DNA of 64,000 nucleotides from Muribaculaceae bacterium (GTDB lineage: Bacteria > Bacteroidota > Bacteroidia > Bacteroidales > Muribaculaceae): assembly GCA_017427945.1 (NCBI GenBank), contig JAFRRT010000027.1, forward strand, positions 59,357 to 123,356, in the 5' to 3' direction. Of this stretch, positions 15,959-23,996 are shown one piece after another. The position numbers and the translations under genes were made by a program. The notes under the pieces were generated by a model. That model did no database searches. It was not told the DNA's origin and saw only the letters and a list, made by a program, of their open reading frames with translations. Numbering within the stretch: position 1 is the stretch's first letter; every line of letters begins with the position of its first letter.

Positions 15959-16806
15959 CAGCAAGCCTTAAAGCTCATGTCAAGCGACTTGATGGAATGC
16001 GTGAGCGCACCCACCGAGATATAGTCCACACCACACTCACCATAGGCGCGCAGCGTGTCGATGGTAATGCCGCCACTCGACTCGGTCTCTACCCTGCCGT
16101 CGATGATTTCGACTGCCTTGCGGGTGTTCTCGACAGAGAAGTTGTCGAGCATTACACGGTCCACACCGCCGTGGTCGAGTACCTGTTGCAACTCGTCGAA
16201 GTTGCGCACTTCAATCTCAATCTTGAGGTTCTTGCCGTTGTCCTTGCACCACTGGTGGGCCTTTTCTATAGCGGGGACGATGCCTCCAGCAAAGTCCACA
16301 TGGTTGTCCTTGAGCAGAATCATGTCGAACAGACCTATGCGGTGGTTACAACCGCCACCAATCTTGACAGCCTCTTTCTCGAGCATGCGCATGCCGGGTG
16401 TGGTTTTGCGGGTGTCGAGGACGCGTGTCTTGAGTCCTTCGAGGCACTTGGCATAGCGGGCGGTGGTAGTTGCCACGCCGCTCATGCGCTGCATGATGTT
16501 GAGCATCAAGCGCTCGGTCTGCAACAGGGAGCGCACCTTGCCAGTCACGACAAATGCAACGTCACCGGGTTTGACATGGGCACCGTCGCCAATCATGACC
16601 TCCATCTTCAATTCGGGGTCAAATTTCTCGAACACGCGGCGTGCGATTTCCACACCTGCCAGAATACCCTCTTCCTTCACAATGAGGCGTTGACGGCCAA
16701 TTTCATTGTCGGGGATGCAGCACAAGGTCGTTGCGTCACCGTCACCAATGTCCTCGGCAAAGGCCAAGTCAATCAATTCGTCAATCAGTTCTTCTCTTGT
16801 TTTCAT
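15958..16806 (-). CDS. nadC: Nicotinate-nucleotide diphosphorylase (carboxylating)
   Basis: 282 residues, full length. Family motifs are AEDIGDGDATTLCC near the start, LNIMQRMSGVATTTARY, LDTRKTTPGMRMLEKEAVKIGG, HRIGLFDMILLKDNH and the C-terminal ESSGGITIDTLRAYGECGVDYISVG split across the end. It converts quinolinate and PRPP to nicotinate mononucleotide in NAD synthesis. It is the first gene of a four-gene operon driven by a repeat-type promoter at 16837-16868. nadA and nadB are not in the window. Confidence 0.96.
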   Translation of the reverse strand: MKTREELIDELIDLAFAEDIGDGDATTLCCIPDNEIGRQRLIVKEEGILAGVEIARRVFEKFDPELKMEVMIGDGAHVKPGDVAFVVTGKVRSLLQTERLMLNIMQRMSGVATTTARYAKCLEGLKTRVLDTRKTTPGMRMLEKEAVKIGGGCNHRIGLFDMILLKDNHVDFAGGIVPAIEKAHQWCKDNGKNLKIEIEVRNFDELQQVLDHGGVDRVMLDNFSVENTRKAVEIIDGRVETESSGGITIDTLRAYGECGVDYISVGALTHSIKSLDMSFKAC

Positions 16807-16836
16807 ATTTTTGGCTATTAGTTATATTCTCGACCA

Positions 16837-16868
16837 CAAAGATAGTGCAAGCCGAGCACAATACCAAA
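16837..16868 (-). promoter_or_regulatory. Promoter of the nadC operon (repeat type)
   Basis: On the minus strand: TTTG (16865-16868), 20 nt, TATCTTTG (16837-16844), within CTCGGCTTGCACTATCTTTG. It lies 31 nt before the nadC ATG. Confidence 0.85.
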
Positions 16869-16946
16869 TATTGAGCAAACCAAATGCAAAGGCGCTGGCA
16901 ATACTATTAAAAATCTATTTGAGTATTATCGAGGCGCAGCCCATCT
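16837..16946 (-). repeat. Promoter-bearing repeat, minus-strand copy
   Basis: Right end CTCGGCTTGCACTATCTTTG as in the other copies. The left end, about 75-95 nt upstream, reads CAAGATGGGCTGCGCCTCG, matching the left ends at 9971, 44258 and 54096. The middle differs and lacks the A-rich hairpin. Confidence 0.55.
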
Positions 16947-16996
16947 TGCACGAAAACAAATTTGAGGGAAACTTAGTGTATTTTCGGCAGTTTTAC

Positions 16997-17004
16997 TAAT
17001 TTTG
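16997..17004 (+). promoter_or_regulatory. -7 box for rlmH
   Basis: TAATTTTG ending 30 nt before the ATG at 17034. It overlaps the upstream in-frame start at 17004, which is therefore not the start codon. Confidence 0.6.
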
Positions 17005-17033
17005 TGGACGAATTTAATCAAAACGACCTGTTT

Positions 17034-17507
17034 ATGAAGATAACACTCGCCGTTGTGGGCAAAACCGAGGTAGGATTTGTCAGGCAAGGCATCGAGGAAT
17101 ACGTGAAACGGCTGCAACACTACGTTGCTTTCAACATCCAGTATGTGGGCGACGTGAAGGGTACCCGCAGCATGAGCGAGGCGCAGCAGAAGGTTGCCGA
17201 GGGCAAGTCGTTGCTTGCCACGCTCGACAACAGCGACTATGTGGTGCTGCTTGATGAGCACGGCACCGAGCGCACGTCAGTGGACTTCAGCCAGTGGCTG
17301 CAACGGCGCATGGCAAGCGGCAGCAAGCGGCTTGTGTTTGTCGTAGGCGGCCCCTACGGATTCTCGCAGGAGGTGTATGACCGAGCCAATGAGAAAATCT
17401 CGCTGAGCAAGATGACGTTCCCGCACGAGCTGGTGCGACTTGTCTTTGTCGAACAGCTGTACCGTGCATTCACGATATTGCGACATGAGCCGTATCATCA
17501 TGAGTAA
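17034..17507 (+). CDS. rlmH: 23S rRNA pseudouridine-1915 N3-methyltransferase
   Basis: 157 residues from MKITLAVVGKTEVGF. SPOUT-fold RlmH motifs are VVLLDEHGTERTSVDFS, the SAM-binding loop FVVGGPYGFSQEVYDRA, and the C-terminal LSKMTFPHELVRLVFVEQLYRAFTI split across the knot, ending EPYHHE. It modifies helix 69 of the large ribosomal subunit. The start is fixed by the promoter and by the usual RlmH N-terminus. The following secreted-protein gene begins 19 nt later. Confidence 0.96.
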   Translation: MKITLAVVGKTEVGFVRQGIEEYVKRLQHYVAFNIQYVGDVKGTRSMSEAQQKVAEGKSLLATLDNSDYVVLLDEHGTERTSVDFSQWLQRRMASGSKRLVFVVGGPYGFSQEVYDRANEKISLSKMTFPHELVRLVFVEQLYRAFTILRHEPYHHE

Positions 17508-17526
17508 GGTTTTAGGTAGAAGAGAG

Positions 17527-18663
17527 ATGAGAATGAGAAGATTACTAATCATCATTGTTGCCTTTATGATGGTTGCAGGTGGTTTTGACCTGCAAGGCAA
17601 GTCATATTATAACACGGTACACAACAACTTCGGGGGTCTTTTCCCGCATCCTGGCATGAGAATGGCAGGACGCTACAAAGCTATCGAAGATGACCGACTT
17701 ATCGAGGAGAATGCCACGATGGCGACCGCCATCACTACCGACACAATGAACATTACAAGCATCGCCTACCGTTACCAGCTGCGTTTTGCCAACCTGAGCA
17801 ACAAGCAGGGCAAGACCATGTCGATAAAGAATCCCATGACGGGCGGCAGAACCGAAGTGAGCAGCCCGCAATGGGGACTCGTGTTCAACTATGACGATGA
17901 CGGTTACTATTATGCCGTGGTGCTGAGCTGCGACAACAGCGCCCCCTACGACGATATCACTGACCAGCGTTCGATGCAGATCTGCCTTGTCCGCTGCGAG
18001 GAGGACGGCTTGATTGAGTTGGCTAAAGTCTCATTGGCCAAGGGGGTATCGCTCGAAGACGACTACAACAACCTGTGCGTTGATGTGGACGAGCGCCAAG
18101 TGCGGGTATCCATAGGCAAGGAAGAGCTGCAACAGATGCTGGAAGCCAACATCACCCGTCCGACAGGAAATGTGCGTGTGGGCTATCTCACCGGTCCCGG
18201 GTCACGTGTAGCCGTCGAGCGTGCTGTGTTGACCATTGAGAACGAGAATCAGGTGACCACGACCACATTGTGGAATCCTGATGCCCTTGACGAGTACCTA
18301 GCAGCAAGCCGCGACCCCATCGAAGGCTACTGGAAATATCTGGACCGCGACATGGAAGAAAAGTGGCTGCGAATAGGCGGACGTTACACACTTGCTGTTG
18401 TGCGCGCCGATGACGGTTATGACATCCTTTATATCGATGGTGCCCAGGTCAAGAAATCAATGTGGCTACCCTGCATGAAGAAAGGCCACATCACCGGGAC
18501 AGTGTTTAGCGGCAACTATGACCTCACATGGATTGACGCCACGATGGAACCAATCGGTGAAGATGCTTATGCGACCATTGAAAACGGTGTCATTCTCACC
18601 CTCAACTTCCCTGAATACAAGAGTCAGGTGCGCTTTGCCAAGATACTCAACTCAAGCGAATAA
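17527..18663 (+). CDS. Secreted protein of unknown function
   Basis: 378 residues from the ATG at 17527 (MRMRRLLIIIVAFMMVAGG), chosen because it places a signal peptide at the N-terminus. Upstream in-frame Met codons would overlap rlmH. The mature part looks like a beta-rich extracellular or periplasmic domain: SPQWGLVFNYDDDGYYYAVV and GNVRVGYLTGPGSRVAVERA resemble a concanavalin-like sandwich. A second part begins near RDPIEGYWKYLDRDMEEKWL with lipocalin-like character. No catalytic motif is recognised. It is probably cotranscribed with rlmH. Confidence 0.75.
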   Translation: MRMRRLLIIIVAFMMVAGGFDLQGKSYYNTVHNNFGGLFPHPGMRMAGRYKAIEDDRLIEENATMATAITTDTMNITSIAYRYQLRFANLSNKQGKTMSIKNPMTGGRTEVSSPQWGLVFNYDDDGYYYAVVLSCDNSAPYDDITDQRSMQICLVRCEEDGLIELAKVSLAKGVSLEDDYNNLCVDVDERQVRVSIGKEELQQMLEANITRPTGNVRVGYLTGPGSRVAVERAVLTIENENQVTTTTLWNPDALDEYLAASRDPIEGYWKYLDRDMEEKWLRIGGRYTLAVVRADDGYDILYIDGAQVKKSMWLPCMKKGHITGTVFSGNYDLTWIDATMEPIGEDAYATIENGVILTLNFPEYKSQVRFAKILNSSE

Positions 18664-18673
18664 AACCAAAAAG

Positions 18674-18705
18674 TTTGCACAGTTCAAATAATGTAGGTAA
18701 TTTTG
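18674..18705 (+). promoter_or_regulatory. Promoter of the first beta-barrel paralogue
   Basis: TTTG (18674-18677), 20 nt, TAATTTTG (18698-18705). The ATG follows at 18755. Confidence 0.75.
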
Positions 18706-18754
18706 CGGCCAATTTCAAGCAGATATCAATATTATTAACTTATTATTAATTAGT

Positions 18755-19510
18755 ATGAAAAGATTCTTTTTAGTGTTCGCCGCCATGCTCGCCATGGCAT
18801 CGATGAATGCATATGCTGATGAGGCTATCGCCAGCAGTGAGCAGCCCGCAGCCGTTTCGGCCGACGAGAATGAGAAGGACTGGGAGGTTACCCACCCATT
18901 CAAATCAGACAAAGACCGCAAGCACTGGCAACTGACATCAAGCGGCATCTACTTTGGCGCAGGCATCAAGCACTCATGGGACTTGATCAACAACAGCTTC
19001 GAGGTAGGTATGCTCAATCTCTTAAGCGTTGAGTACAATACGCTGCATGGTCAAACATTCTCGCTGGGTGCCGGTATTCACCACAGGTCTTACTCGATCA
19101 AGCGACCCAACATGCTCTTCTGTGGCAACACCAACCACATTGTCACCACTACTGACTATCCCGAGAATTATAACGATGATAACCGCAGTTCCAACCTAAA
19201 CCTGTGGGCCGCACAATTCCCGCTGATGTTCCGTCAGAAGATTTACAAGTCATTTGGCATCAAGATTGGCGGTATCATGAACTGGAACTTCAGGGCATTG
19301 GCCAGCAACCACTACGAGATACTCAATGCCGAATATGATCTCACCTACAAGGGCCTGAAGCAAAAAAAGATTACCTTTGACGCTATCGGAGGTCTGACAT
19401 TAGGCGGCTTCGGCGTATATTGCCGCTACAGCCCCAACCAGTTCTTTGAGGATGGCTACGGTCCCGAAATCAAAGACACTTGGACGCTGGGCGTTTGCTT
19501 CGGATTCTAA
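18755..19510 (+). CDS. Outer-membrane beta-barrel-like protein, paralogue of 21093
   Basis: 251 residues with a signal peptide ending at MASMNAYA. After an acidic linker, the body has alternating aromatic beta strands and ends in TWTLGVCFGF, a typical outer-membrane terminal strand with a final Phe. It shares long stretches with the protein at 21093: SWDLINNSFE, NPxxFEDGYGPEIK-type C-terminus, FPLMFRQKIYKS and GGIMNWN. The two copies flank an ECF sigma/anti-sigma gene pair. Its function is unknown; an envelope protein belonging to that regulon is a reasonable inference. Confidence 0.78.
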   Translation: MKRFFLVFAAMLAMASMNAYADEAIASSEQPAAVSADENEKDWEVTHPFKSDKDRKHWQLTSSGIYFGAGIKHSWDLINNSFEVGMLNLLSVEYNTLHGQTFSLGAGIHHRSYSIKRPNMLFCGNTNHIVTTTDYPENYNDDNRSSNLNLWAAQFPLMFRQKIYKSFGIKIGGIMNWNFRALASNHYEILNAEYDLTYKGLKQKKITFDAIGGLTLGGFGVYCRYSPNQFFEDGYGPEIKDTWTLGVCFGF

Positions 19511-19532
19511 ACACAATCACAAGACAAACCAT

Positions 19533-19573
19533 ACTGGAGATTCCTGAAAATTTTGGGTATCTCCAGTTTTTTT
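19533..19573 (+). terminator. Terminator after the first beta-barrel gene
   Basis: ACTGGAGAT pairs with ATCTCCAGT, followed by seven T. Confidence 0.85.
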
Positions 19574-19632
19574 ATTTATTTTGTTACAAAATGAGTAATG
19601 CTGCGTTTATAGAGTAGAAACGATTGTTGACA

Positions 19633-20139
19633 ATGAAGCAACCAGACCGCATCACTAATGCATTCACAAGCCTACGGGAGCAAATGCTCTCTATGGCCGA
19701 GCGCATCACGGGCAACCGTGACGATGCAGCCGATGCGGTGCAGGACGCCTTCGTCAAGTTATGGCAACAGCGGGAACGATACGAGAGTACGAGCCATGCC
19801 AGTGGCGCCGGAATGATGACAGTGCGAACCACAAGCATCGACATGGCAAGGCGCAACGCCCATCGTGCCAACGTGCCCGTCGAACAGGCAGCTGACGCCA
19901 TCGAAGAGAGCACCAACGAGGAGCGCACCCTGGTCTACCAGCAAGTGCGTCGCATCATTGACAACGAACTAACGCCCAAGCAGCGCACCATCATTGACCT
20001 GCGCGAACTGGAAGGGCTTGAATTTGACGACATTGCCAGCCGTCTTAACACCACCGCCGCCAATGTGCGGGTAGAACTGAGCCGTGCACGCAAACGGGTG
20101 CGCGAAATATACCGAAACCGAAAGGAGGACATCGCATGA
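19633..20139 (+). CDS. ECF-type RNA polymerase sigma factor
   Basis: 168 residues from the ATG at 19633 (MKQPDRITNAF). The sigma-2 region contains NRDDAADAVQDAFVKLWQQR. The sigma-4 helix-turn-helix contains LTPKQRTIIDLRELEGLEFDDIA and RLNTTAANVRVELSRARKRV, written here in two pieces. It would direct RNA polymerase to a specific set of promoters. Its stop overlaps the next ATG (ATGA), pairing it with a membrane protein that looks like its anti-sigma factor. Confidence 0.93.
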   Translation: MKQPDRITNAFTSLREQMLSMAERITGNRDDAADAVQDAFVKLWQQRERYESTSHASGAGMMTVRTTSIDMARRNAHRANVPVEQAADAIEESTNEERTLVYQQVRRIIDNELTPKQRTIIDLRELEGLEFDDIASRLNTTAANVRVELSRARKRVREIYRNRKEDIA

Positions 20140-20597
20140 AACAGTCACAGAAAATAAAGACCAAAGCCCAACTGGAAGAGCTCATCGACCGCTACTTCGA
20201 GGGCCAAACCAGCCAGCAAGAGGAGCAGCTGCTGAAGGAGAACCTCGCTGACTGCCCATGGGAGAGCGAGACCATCGACGAGGCGCGTTTCACACTGGGC
20301 TACTTCACCGCCCACAAGCAGCAGAGTCGCCAGCAGCGGACCACATTCTCCAACCGCTACCGTTACATGGCCATCGCTGCCTCGATTGCCGTGCTGCTAA
20401 CCATCGGCGTGGGCTTGCTGTGGCAAAGCAGGCAACCCGAAGACGTGTGCATCGCTTACGTCAACGGCCAGACCATCAGTGACAAAGACAAAGTCCTGAC
20501 GCTCATGCAAAGCGACCTGAACGACATGGGCAATGCCACGCAGGGCATTGCTGAACAGTTGTCAAGTCTGGGTGAGGTCATCGAGATTGATATTTAA
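20136..20597 (+). CDS. Single-span membrane protein, probable anti-sigma factor
   Basis: 153 residues. The cytoplasmic N-terminus has the pattern seen in Bacteroidota anti-sigma factors (LIDRYFEGQTSQQEEQLLKE). One transmembrane helix lies at about 77-96. A short periplasmic tail of about 55 residues follows. The ATG overlaps the sigma-factor stop by 4 nt, the classic sigma/anti-sigma coupling. The call rests on position and build; no zinc-binding anti-sigma motif is present. Confidence 0.75.
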   Translation: MKQSQKIKTKAQLEELIDRYFEGQTSQQEEQLLKENLADCPWESETIDEARFTLGYFTAHKQQSRQQRTTFSNRYRYMAIAASIAVLLTIGVGLLWQSRQPEDVCIAYVNGQTISDKDKVLTLMQSDLNDMGNATQGIAEQLSSLGEVIEIDI

Positions 20598-20615
20598 CGA
20601 CAAAACCATACTGTT

Positions 20616-21065
20616 ATGAAACGGATTTCAATCATCATTATCATCGGCATAATGGCAACGCTACCTGTGGTGGCCCAGAGTGGATTACACATCAATTCGC
20701 TCTTTGACGGGAGATTCAAGAAAGATCCCAACGCCACCGAGTTGATTGTAACGGGTTCAGGAGCCAAAGAAATCAACCTCAAGGTTTATCACAGCCTTAA
20801 GGTCACCCAGAAGTCTCATCAAAACCTCATTGAGAGCCTCGTGGTGAAAGATGGCGTCAAAGCCGTTGACAAGGAGGTAGAATACCGTAGCGGACAGCTC
20901 TACTACGGATTCTATACCCTGCCGCGCAGTCAAAAAGGGCATAACCGCTACATTTTTTACTTGAACCAGAACTTGGCGCACAACTCGCCTAAGAACGTGG
21001 TCACCCTCATCTATATGGAAGGCAAGGCGACCGCCGAACAAATCAAGAAACTCATCCGAAAATAA
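20616..21065 (+). CDS. Secreted protein, DUF6108-like (tentative)
   Basis: 149 residues with a signal peptide (MKRISIIIIIGIMATLPVVAQ). The mature part is basic and carries EIVTGSGAKEI-type and YHSLKVT segments, an RSGQLYYGFYTLP strand and a C-terminal helix ending EQIKKLIRK. The family name is a recollection from similar sigma-linked Bacteroidales genes and is unverified. It lies 18 nt after the anti-sigma gene and 27 nt before the second beta-barrel gene, so all four are probably one transcript. Confidence 0.65.
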   Translation: MKRISIIIIIGIMATLPVVAQSGLHINSLFDGRFKKDPNATELIVTGSGAKEINLKVYHSLKVTQKSHQNLIESLVVKDGVKAVDKEVEYRSGQLYYGFYTLPRSQKGHNRYIFYLNQNLAHNSPKNVVTLIYMEGKATAEQIKKLIRK

Positions 21066-21092
21066 TAACTGACAAATAATCAATATAAGACA

Positions 21093-21959
21093 ATGAAAAA
21101 GACGATTTTACTGATCGCAGCCATGTTTGCCATGGCACAAGTGAGCAATGCCACCAACGACACGGTGACTGTTATCGAACAGCCCAGCCAAGTCATCATC
21201 ACCGAAACGCCAAACGGTGTGAAAATCAACGTGCAGGGCACCAAAAACGATGACTCGGCAAATTACACCTACACCGTTGAGCATCAGGCCAACGACAAGG
21301 TGACCACCAGCCAAGAAAGGGATTGGGAAATACGTTTTCCTTTTTCCAAAAATGACTCAATTAAACGCTATCACTGGTCAGTCACCATGGACGGCTTCTA
21401 CATGGGTGGCGGCATCAGTCACTCCTGGGACTTGATCAACAATAGTTTTGAGATTGGTCTGCTCAACATTGCGGCCATCAACTATGACAGTCATCACGGT
21501 CAAAACATCTCATTGGGTATAGGTTTCCACCATAAGTCTTTCTCGCTCAAGCGACCCAATATGCTCGTGCGCGACGAGGTGACCGATGTTGTCAATCCGA
21601 TGTTTTATCCTGACGGCGTAGAGTTAAATGGCCGCTCGTCGAACCTGAACATGTGGGCATTTCAGTTCCCGCTGATGTTCCGCCAAAAGATTTACAAATC
21701 CTTAGCCTTCAAGGTGGGAGGCATCATGAACTGGAACTATAAGGCTCATGTGAACAACCACTACACAATCGGCAAGACCGAATATAACATCACACAGAGG
21801 GGTCTGAAACAGAACAAAATCACGTTTGACTTCATGGGTGGTTTGGCATTGGGACACATGGCCATCTATTGCCGTTACAGCCCCAACGAGGTATTCAAGA
21901 AAGGCTACGGCCCCGAAATCAAGAATACCTGGACCCTGGGCGGCTGCATTGCTTTTTGA
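21093..21959 (+). CDS. Outer-membrane beta-barrel-like protein, paralogue of 18755
   Basis: 288 residues with a signal peptide (MKKTILLIAAMFAMAQVSNA). The mature part starts with a longer linker than its paralogue, then shares SWDLINNSFEIGLLN, the HHKSFSLKRPNML strand pair, FPLMFRQKIYKS, GGIMNWN and the end GYGPEIKNTWTLGGCIAF, with a terminal Phe. It is likely an outer-membrane barrel. It closes the sigma-factor operon, so it is the best candidate for a direct target or sensor partner of that sigma factor. Confidence 0.78.
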   Translation: MKKTILLIAAMFAMAQVSNATNDTVTVIEQPSQVIITETPNGVKINVQGTKNDDSANYTYTVEHQANDKVTTSQERDWEIRFPFSKNDSIKRYHWSVTMDGFYMGGGISHSWDLINNSFEIGLLNIAAINYDSHHGQNISLGIGFHHKSFSLKRPNMLVRDEVTDVVNPMFYPDGVELNGRSSNLNMWAFQFPLMFRQKIYKSLAFKVGGIMNWNYKAHVNNHYTIGKTEYNITQRGLKQNKITFDFMGGLALGHMAIYCRYSPNEVFKKGYGPEIKNTWTLGGCIAF

Positions 21960-21984
21960 TTTAATTGAAACGAAGTGAATAAAA

Positions 21985-22022
21985 GGAGGTTCTGGACTCA
22001 TCCAGAACCTCCAGTTTTTTTT
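21985..22022 (+). terminator. Terminator between the sigma operon and the MBL hydrolase
   Basis: GGAGGTTCTGGA pairs with TCCAGAACCTCC, followed by eight T. The T run touches the stop codon of the convergent gene. Confidence 0.88.
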
Positions 22023-22659
22023 AGACGAAGGGGTTGAAACGTTTCTCGTCGGCGACGGTGGTGGTTGGGCCATGGCCCGAGGCAATAACCGTCTCGTCGG
22101 GCAAGGTGTAGATTTTCTCTCGAATGCTGTTCAAGAGCTGCGCCATGTCACCACCAAAGAGGTCGGTGCGACCCACACTGCCGTTGAAGATGGTGTCACC
22201 TGCGATAAGCAAGGCACTATCGGGCAGATAAAAGGCAAGACCGCCGGGGCTATGACCAGGCACGTGAAGCACTTGGATGGTCTCATCTCCCAGTTGAAGA
22301 GTATCACCGTTGGCCAGTTCACGGTCAAGTTTCAACGGCTCACTCTCAAACTTGAGGTGGAAATGTGCTACCTGCTGGGGCATGTCCAAGCCCAATGGGG
22401 CATCGAGGGCGCATCCACACACGTCGGCTCCCGTCTTGTCTGCAAGCCAGCGCGCCGCACAGGCATGGTCGAGATGCAGGTGGGTGAGCAGGACGTGTAG
22501 AACCTTCAAATGGTGCTCAGCAATAAAGTCGGTCACCATCTTGCATTCGTCTTCGCGCATCATACCCGGGTCTATGACCACCGCCTCGAGTGATGCCTCA
22601 TCCCACAAAAAATACATATTCTCGCCAAACGGGTTGACGGTCATCATTGTCGCATTCAT
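22021..22659 (-). CDS. MBL-fold metallo-hydrolase (glyoxalase II-like)
   Basis: 212 residues. Zinc ligands are visible in LTHLHLDHACAA, the His in VPGHSPGG, the Asp in GDTIFNGSVGRTDL and the late His in ASGHGPTT. The build matches small glyoxalase II-like thioesterases (YcbL type). It is cytosolic. Its ATG overlaps the rsmG stop by 4 nt, so the two are translationally coupled. Confidence 0.92.
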   Translation of the reverse strand: MNATMMTVNPFGENMYFLWDEASLEAVVIDPGMMREDECKMVTDFIAEHHLKVLHVLLTHLHLDHACAARWLADKTGADVCGCALDAPLGLDMPQQVAHFHLKFESEPLKLDRELANGDTLQLGDETIQVLHVPGHSPGGLAFYLPDSALLIAGDTIFNGSVGRTDLFGGDMAQLLNSIREKIYTLPDETVIASGHGPTTTVADEKRFNPFV

Positions 22660-23276
22660 AACGGGAGATAGAGTATCTTTTTGGTTTTGAAATAATCCTC
22701 CTTGAAATAGTTCGACAGGTCGTCGATGAGCACTTTGTTCCTGTACTGGGCAATCTCATGGTTCAGGTCGCCGCCCTTGAGGCAAAGCAGACCGTTGGGC
22801 ACGGCGTTGCGGTCCTCGCTGTCAATGAAGCGCTTGACAAGGGGCACCATGTCGCCCAAATCCATCACTGCACGGCTCACTACAAAATCGAACTTGCCCT
22901 TTACCTCCTTGACGTCGCCATGCTGGAAGGTGACATTGGTCAAACCTATTTGCTCGGCAATGTCCTGTGCCACCTTGAGTTTCTTGCCCACACGGTCCAC
23001 CAGATGGAAGGTCACTTCAGGGTAATAGATAGCCAGCGGGATGGCGGGCAGTCCCCCACCCGTTCCCAAGTCCATGACACGGGTACCCGGAGTGAACTTG
23101 ACGAACTTGACCAGGCCCAGCGAATGAAGCAGGTGGTTGATTTCCAGATTGTCGATATCTTTGCGGGAGATGACGTTGATTTTGGCGTTCCACTCGGGAT
23201 AGAGTTTCTCAAGTTGCGCGAACTGGTCACGCTGCACAGGAGAGAGCTCGGGGAAGTATTTCAGGATATGTTCCAT
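22656..23276 (-). CDS. rsmG: 16S rRNA (guanine-527-N7)-methyltransferase
   Basis: 206 residues, full length for RsmG/GidB. The SAM-binding motif VMDLGTGGGLPAIPLAIYYP is followed by LVDRVGKKLKVA, and FDFVVSRAV. It methylates G527 of 16S rRNA in the streptomycin-binding region. It lies 58 nt downstream of the ACP-like gene, with a GCGGGA/TCCCGC stem in between, and may be read through from the radical SAM operon. Confidence 0.96.
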   Translation of the reverse strand: MEHILKYFPELSPVQRDQFAQLEKLYPEWNAKINVISRKDIDNLEINHLLHSLGLVKFVKFTPGTRVMDLGTGGGLPAIPLAIYYPEVTFHLVDRVGKKLKVAQDIAEQIGLTNVTFQHGDVKEVKGKFDFVVSRAVMDLGDMVPLVKRFIDSEDRNAVPNGLLCLKGGDLNHEIAQYRNKVLIDDLSNYFKEDYFKTKKILYLPL

Positions 23277-23334
23277 TTAATTTTCAGTTGCCTGTAAGCG
23301 GGATTAATGTCGCAGGAAGAACCGTCCCGCTCAG

Positions 23335-23955
23335 TTAATCCCAAACGGTTTTTAACTTAACAATATATTGTGTAATGAGACGCAACGTGTTGAGCTGGCC
23401 TTTTAGATAGAATCGATTGTATGGCAATTCTATGTCATAGCGACGCTTCACTTCTGCCTGAAGTGCCTTCAATTCTTCGGAAGACATTCCTAAGTCACAA
23501 GTGAGGTCACTATCGGGTGAAATAAGGATGCCTTCTATATCAGCATCAATCAGTTGAGCGCAATACTCCATGAGGCGCAATTGAATTGTGTCAAAGGCAA
23601 TCTCAATATTTTTGATTTTTGTTTCTTGAGGTCTAGCAGGTACCGGACGCGGGCGTGGTACACCATAATATGTTGATTGTTGTCTGGGTGGACGAATTAT
23701 ACCATACCTAGTAGCGACTTGAGGCTCTACTCGCGTCACATCACCATCGCTGCGTCCATTGCCTGGTTTTTGCATGGCGTATAATTCGTCAAAGCCATAA
23801 GCATTGCCGTCGATAGCGACCACCTCGGCAGCAGTCATTCCCGCACAAGTGCCTTGAATAGGGGTGGCAGCGACGATACCTGGTGCGAGTCCTGCCGCAA
23901 CAACGGCACCCACCGTAGTGAGCATCTTTTTCCCTTTATTCTTCTTTTTCGCCAT
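23335..23955 (-). CDS. YG-motif protein with C-terminal ACP-like domain, partner of the radical SAM enzyme
   Basis: 206 residues, not recognised as a known family. A Lys-rich start (MAKKKNKGKK) leads to a hydrophobic segment (about 12-33) without a good lipobox. Residues 50-110 are low-complexity and carry three Tyr-Gly motifs (Tyr53, Tyr84, Tyr97), two of them in YGIIRPP and YGVPRPRP. Residues about 115-206 resemble an acyl carrier protein: DLTCDLGMSSEELKALQAEV, then RRYDIELP. The usual Asp-Ser-Leu around the pantetheine Ser is Ser158-Ser159-Glu160. YG-P motifs are typical of lipoproteins paired with this radical SAM family, so the central part may be its substrate. The gene follows the radical SAM gene by 41 nt and is AT-richer than its neighbours. 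Confidence 0.7.
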   Translation of the reverse strand: MAKKKNKGKKMLTTVGAVVAAGLAPGIVAATPIQGTCAGMTAAEVVAIDGNAYGFDELYAMQKPGNGRSDGDVTRVEPQVATRYGIIRPPRQQSTYYGVPRPRPVPARPQETKIKNIEIAFDTIQLRLMEYCAQLIDADIEGILISPDSDLTCDLGMSSEELKALQAEVKRRYDIELPYNRFYLKGQLNTLRLITQYIVKLKTVWD

Positions 23956-23996
23956 AATAATAGGTTTTCTTTATTATATTAGACCATATTATCAGG

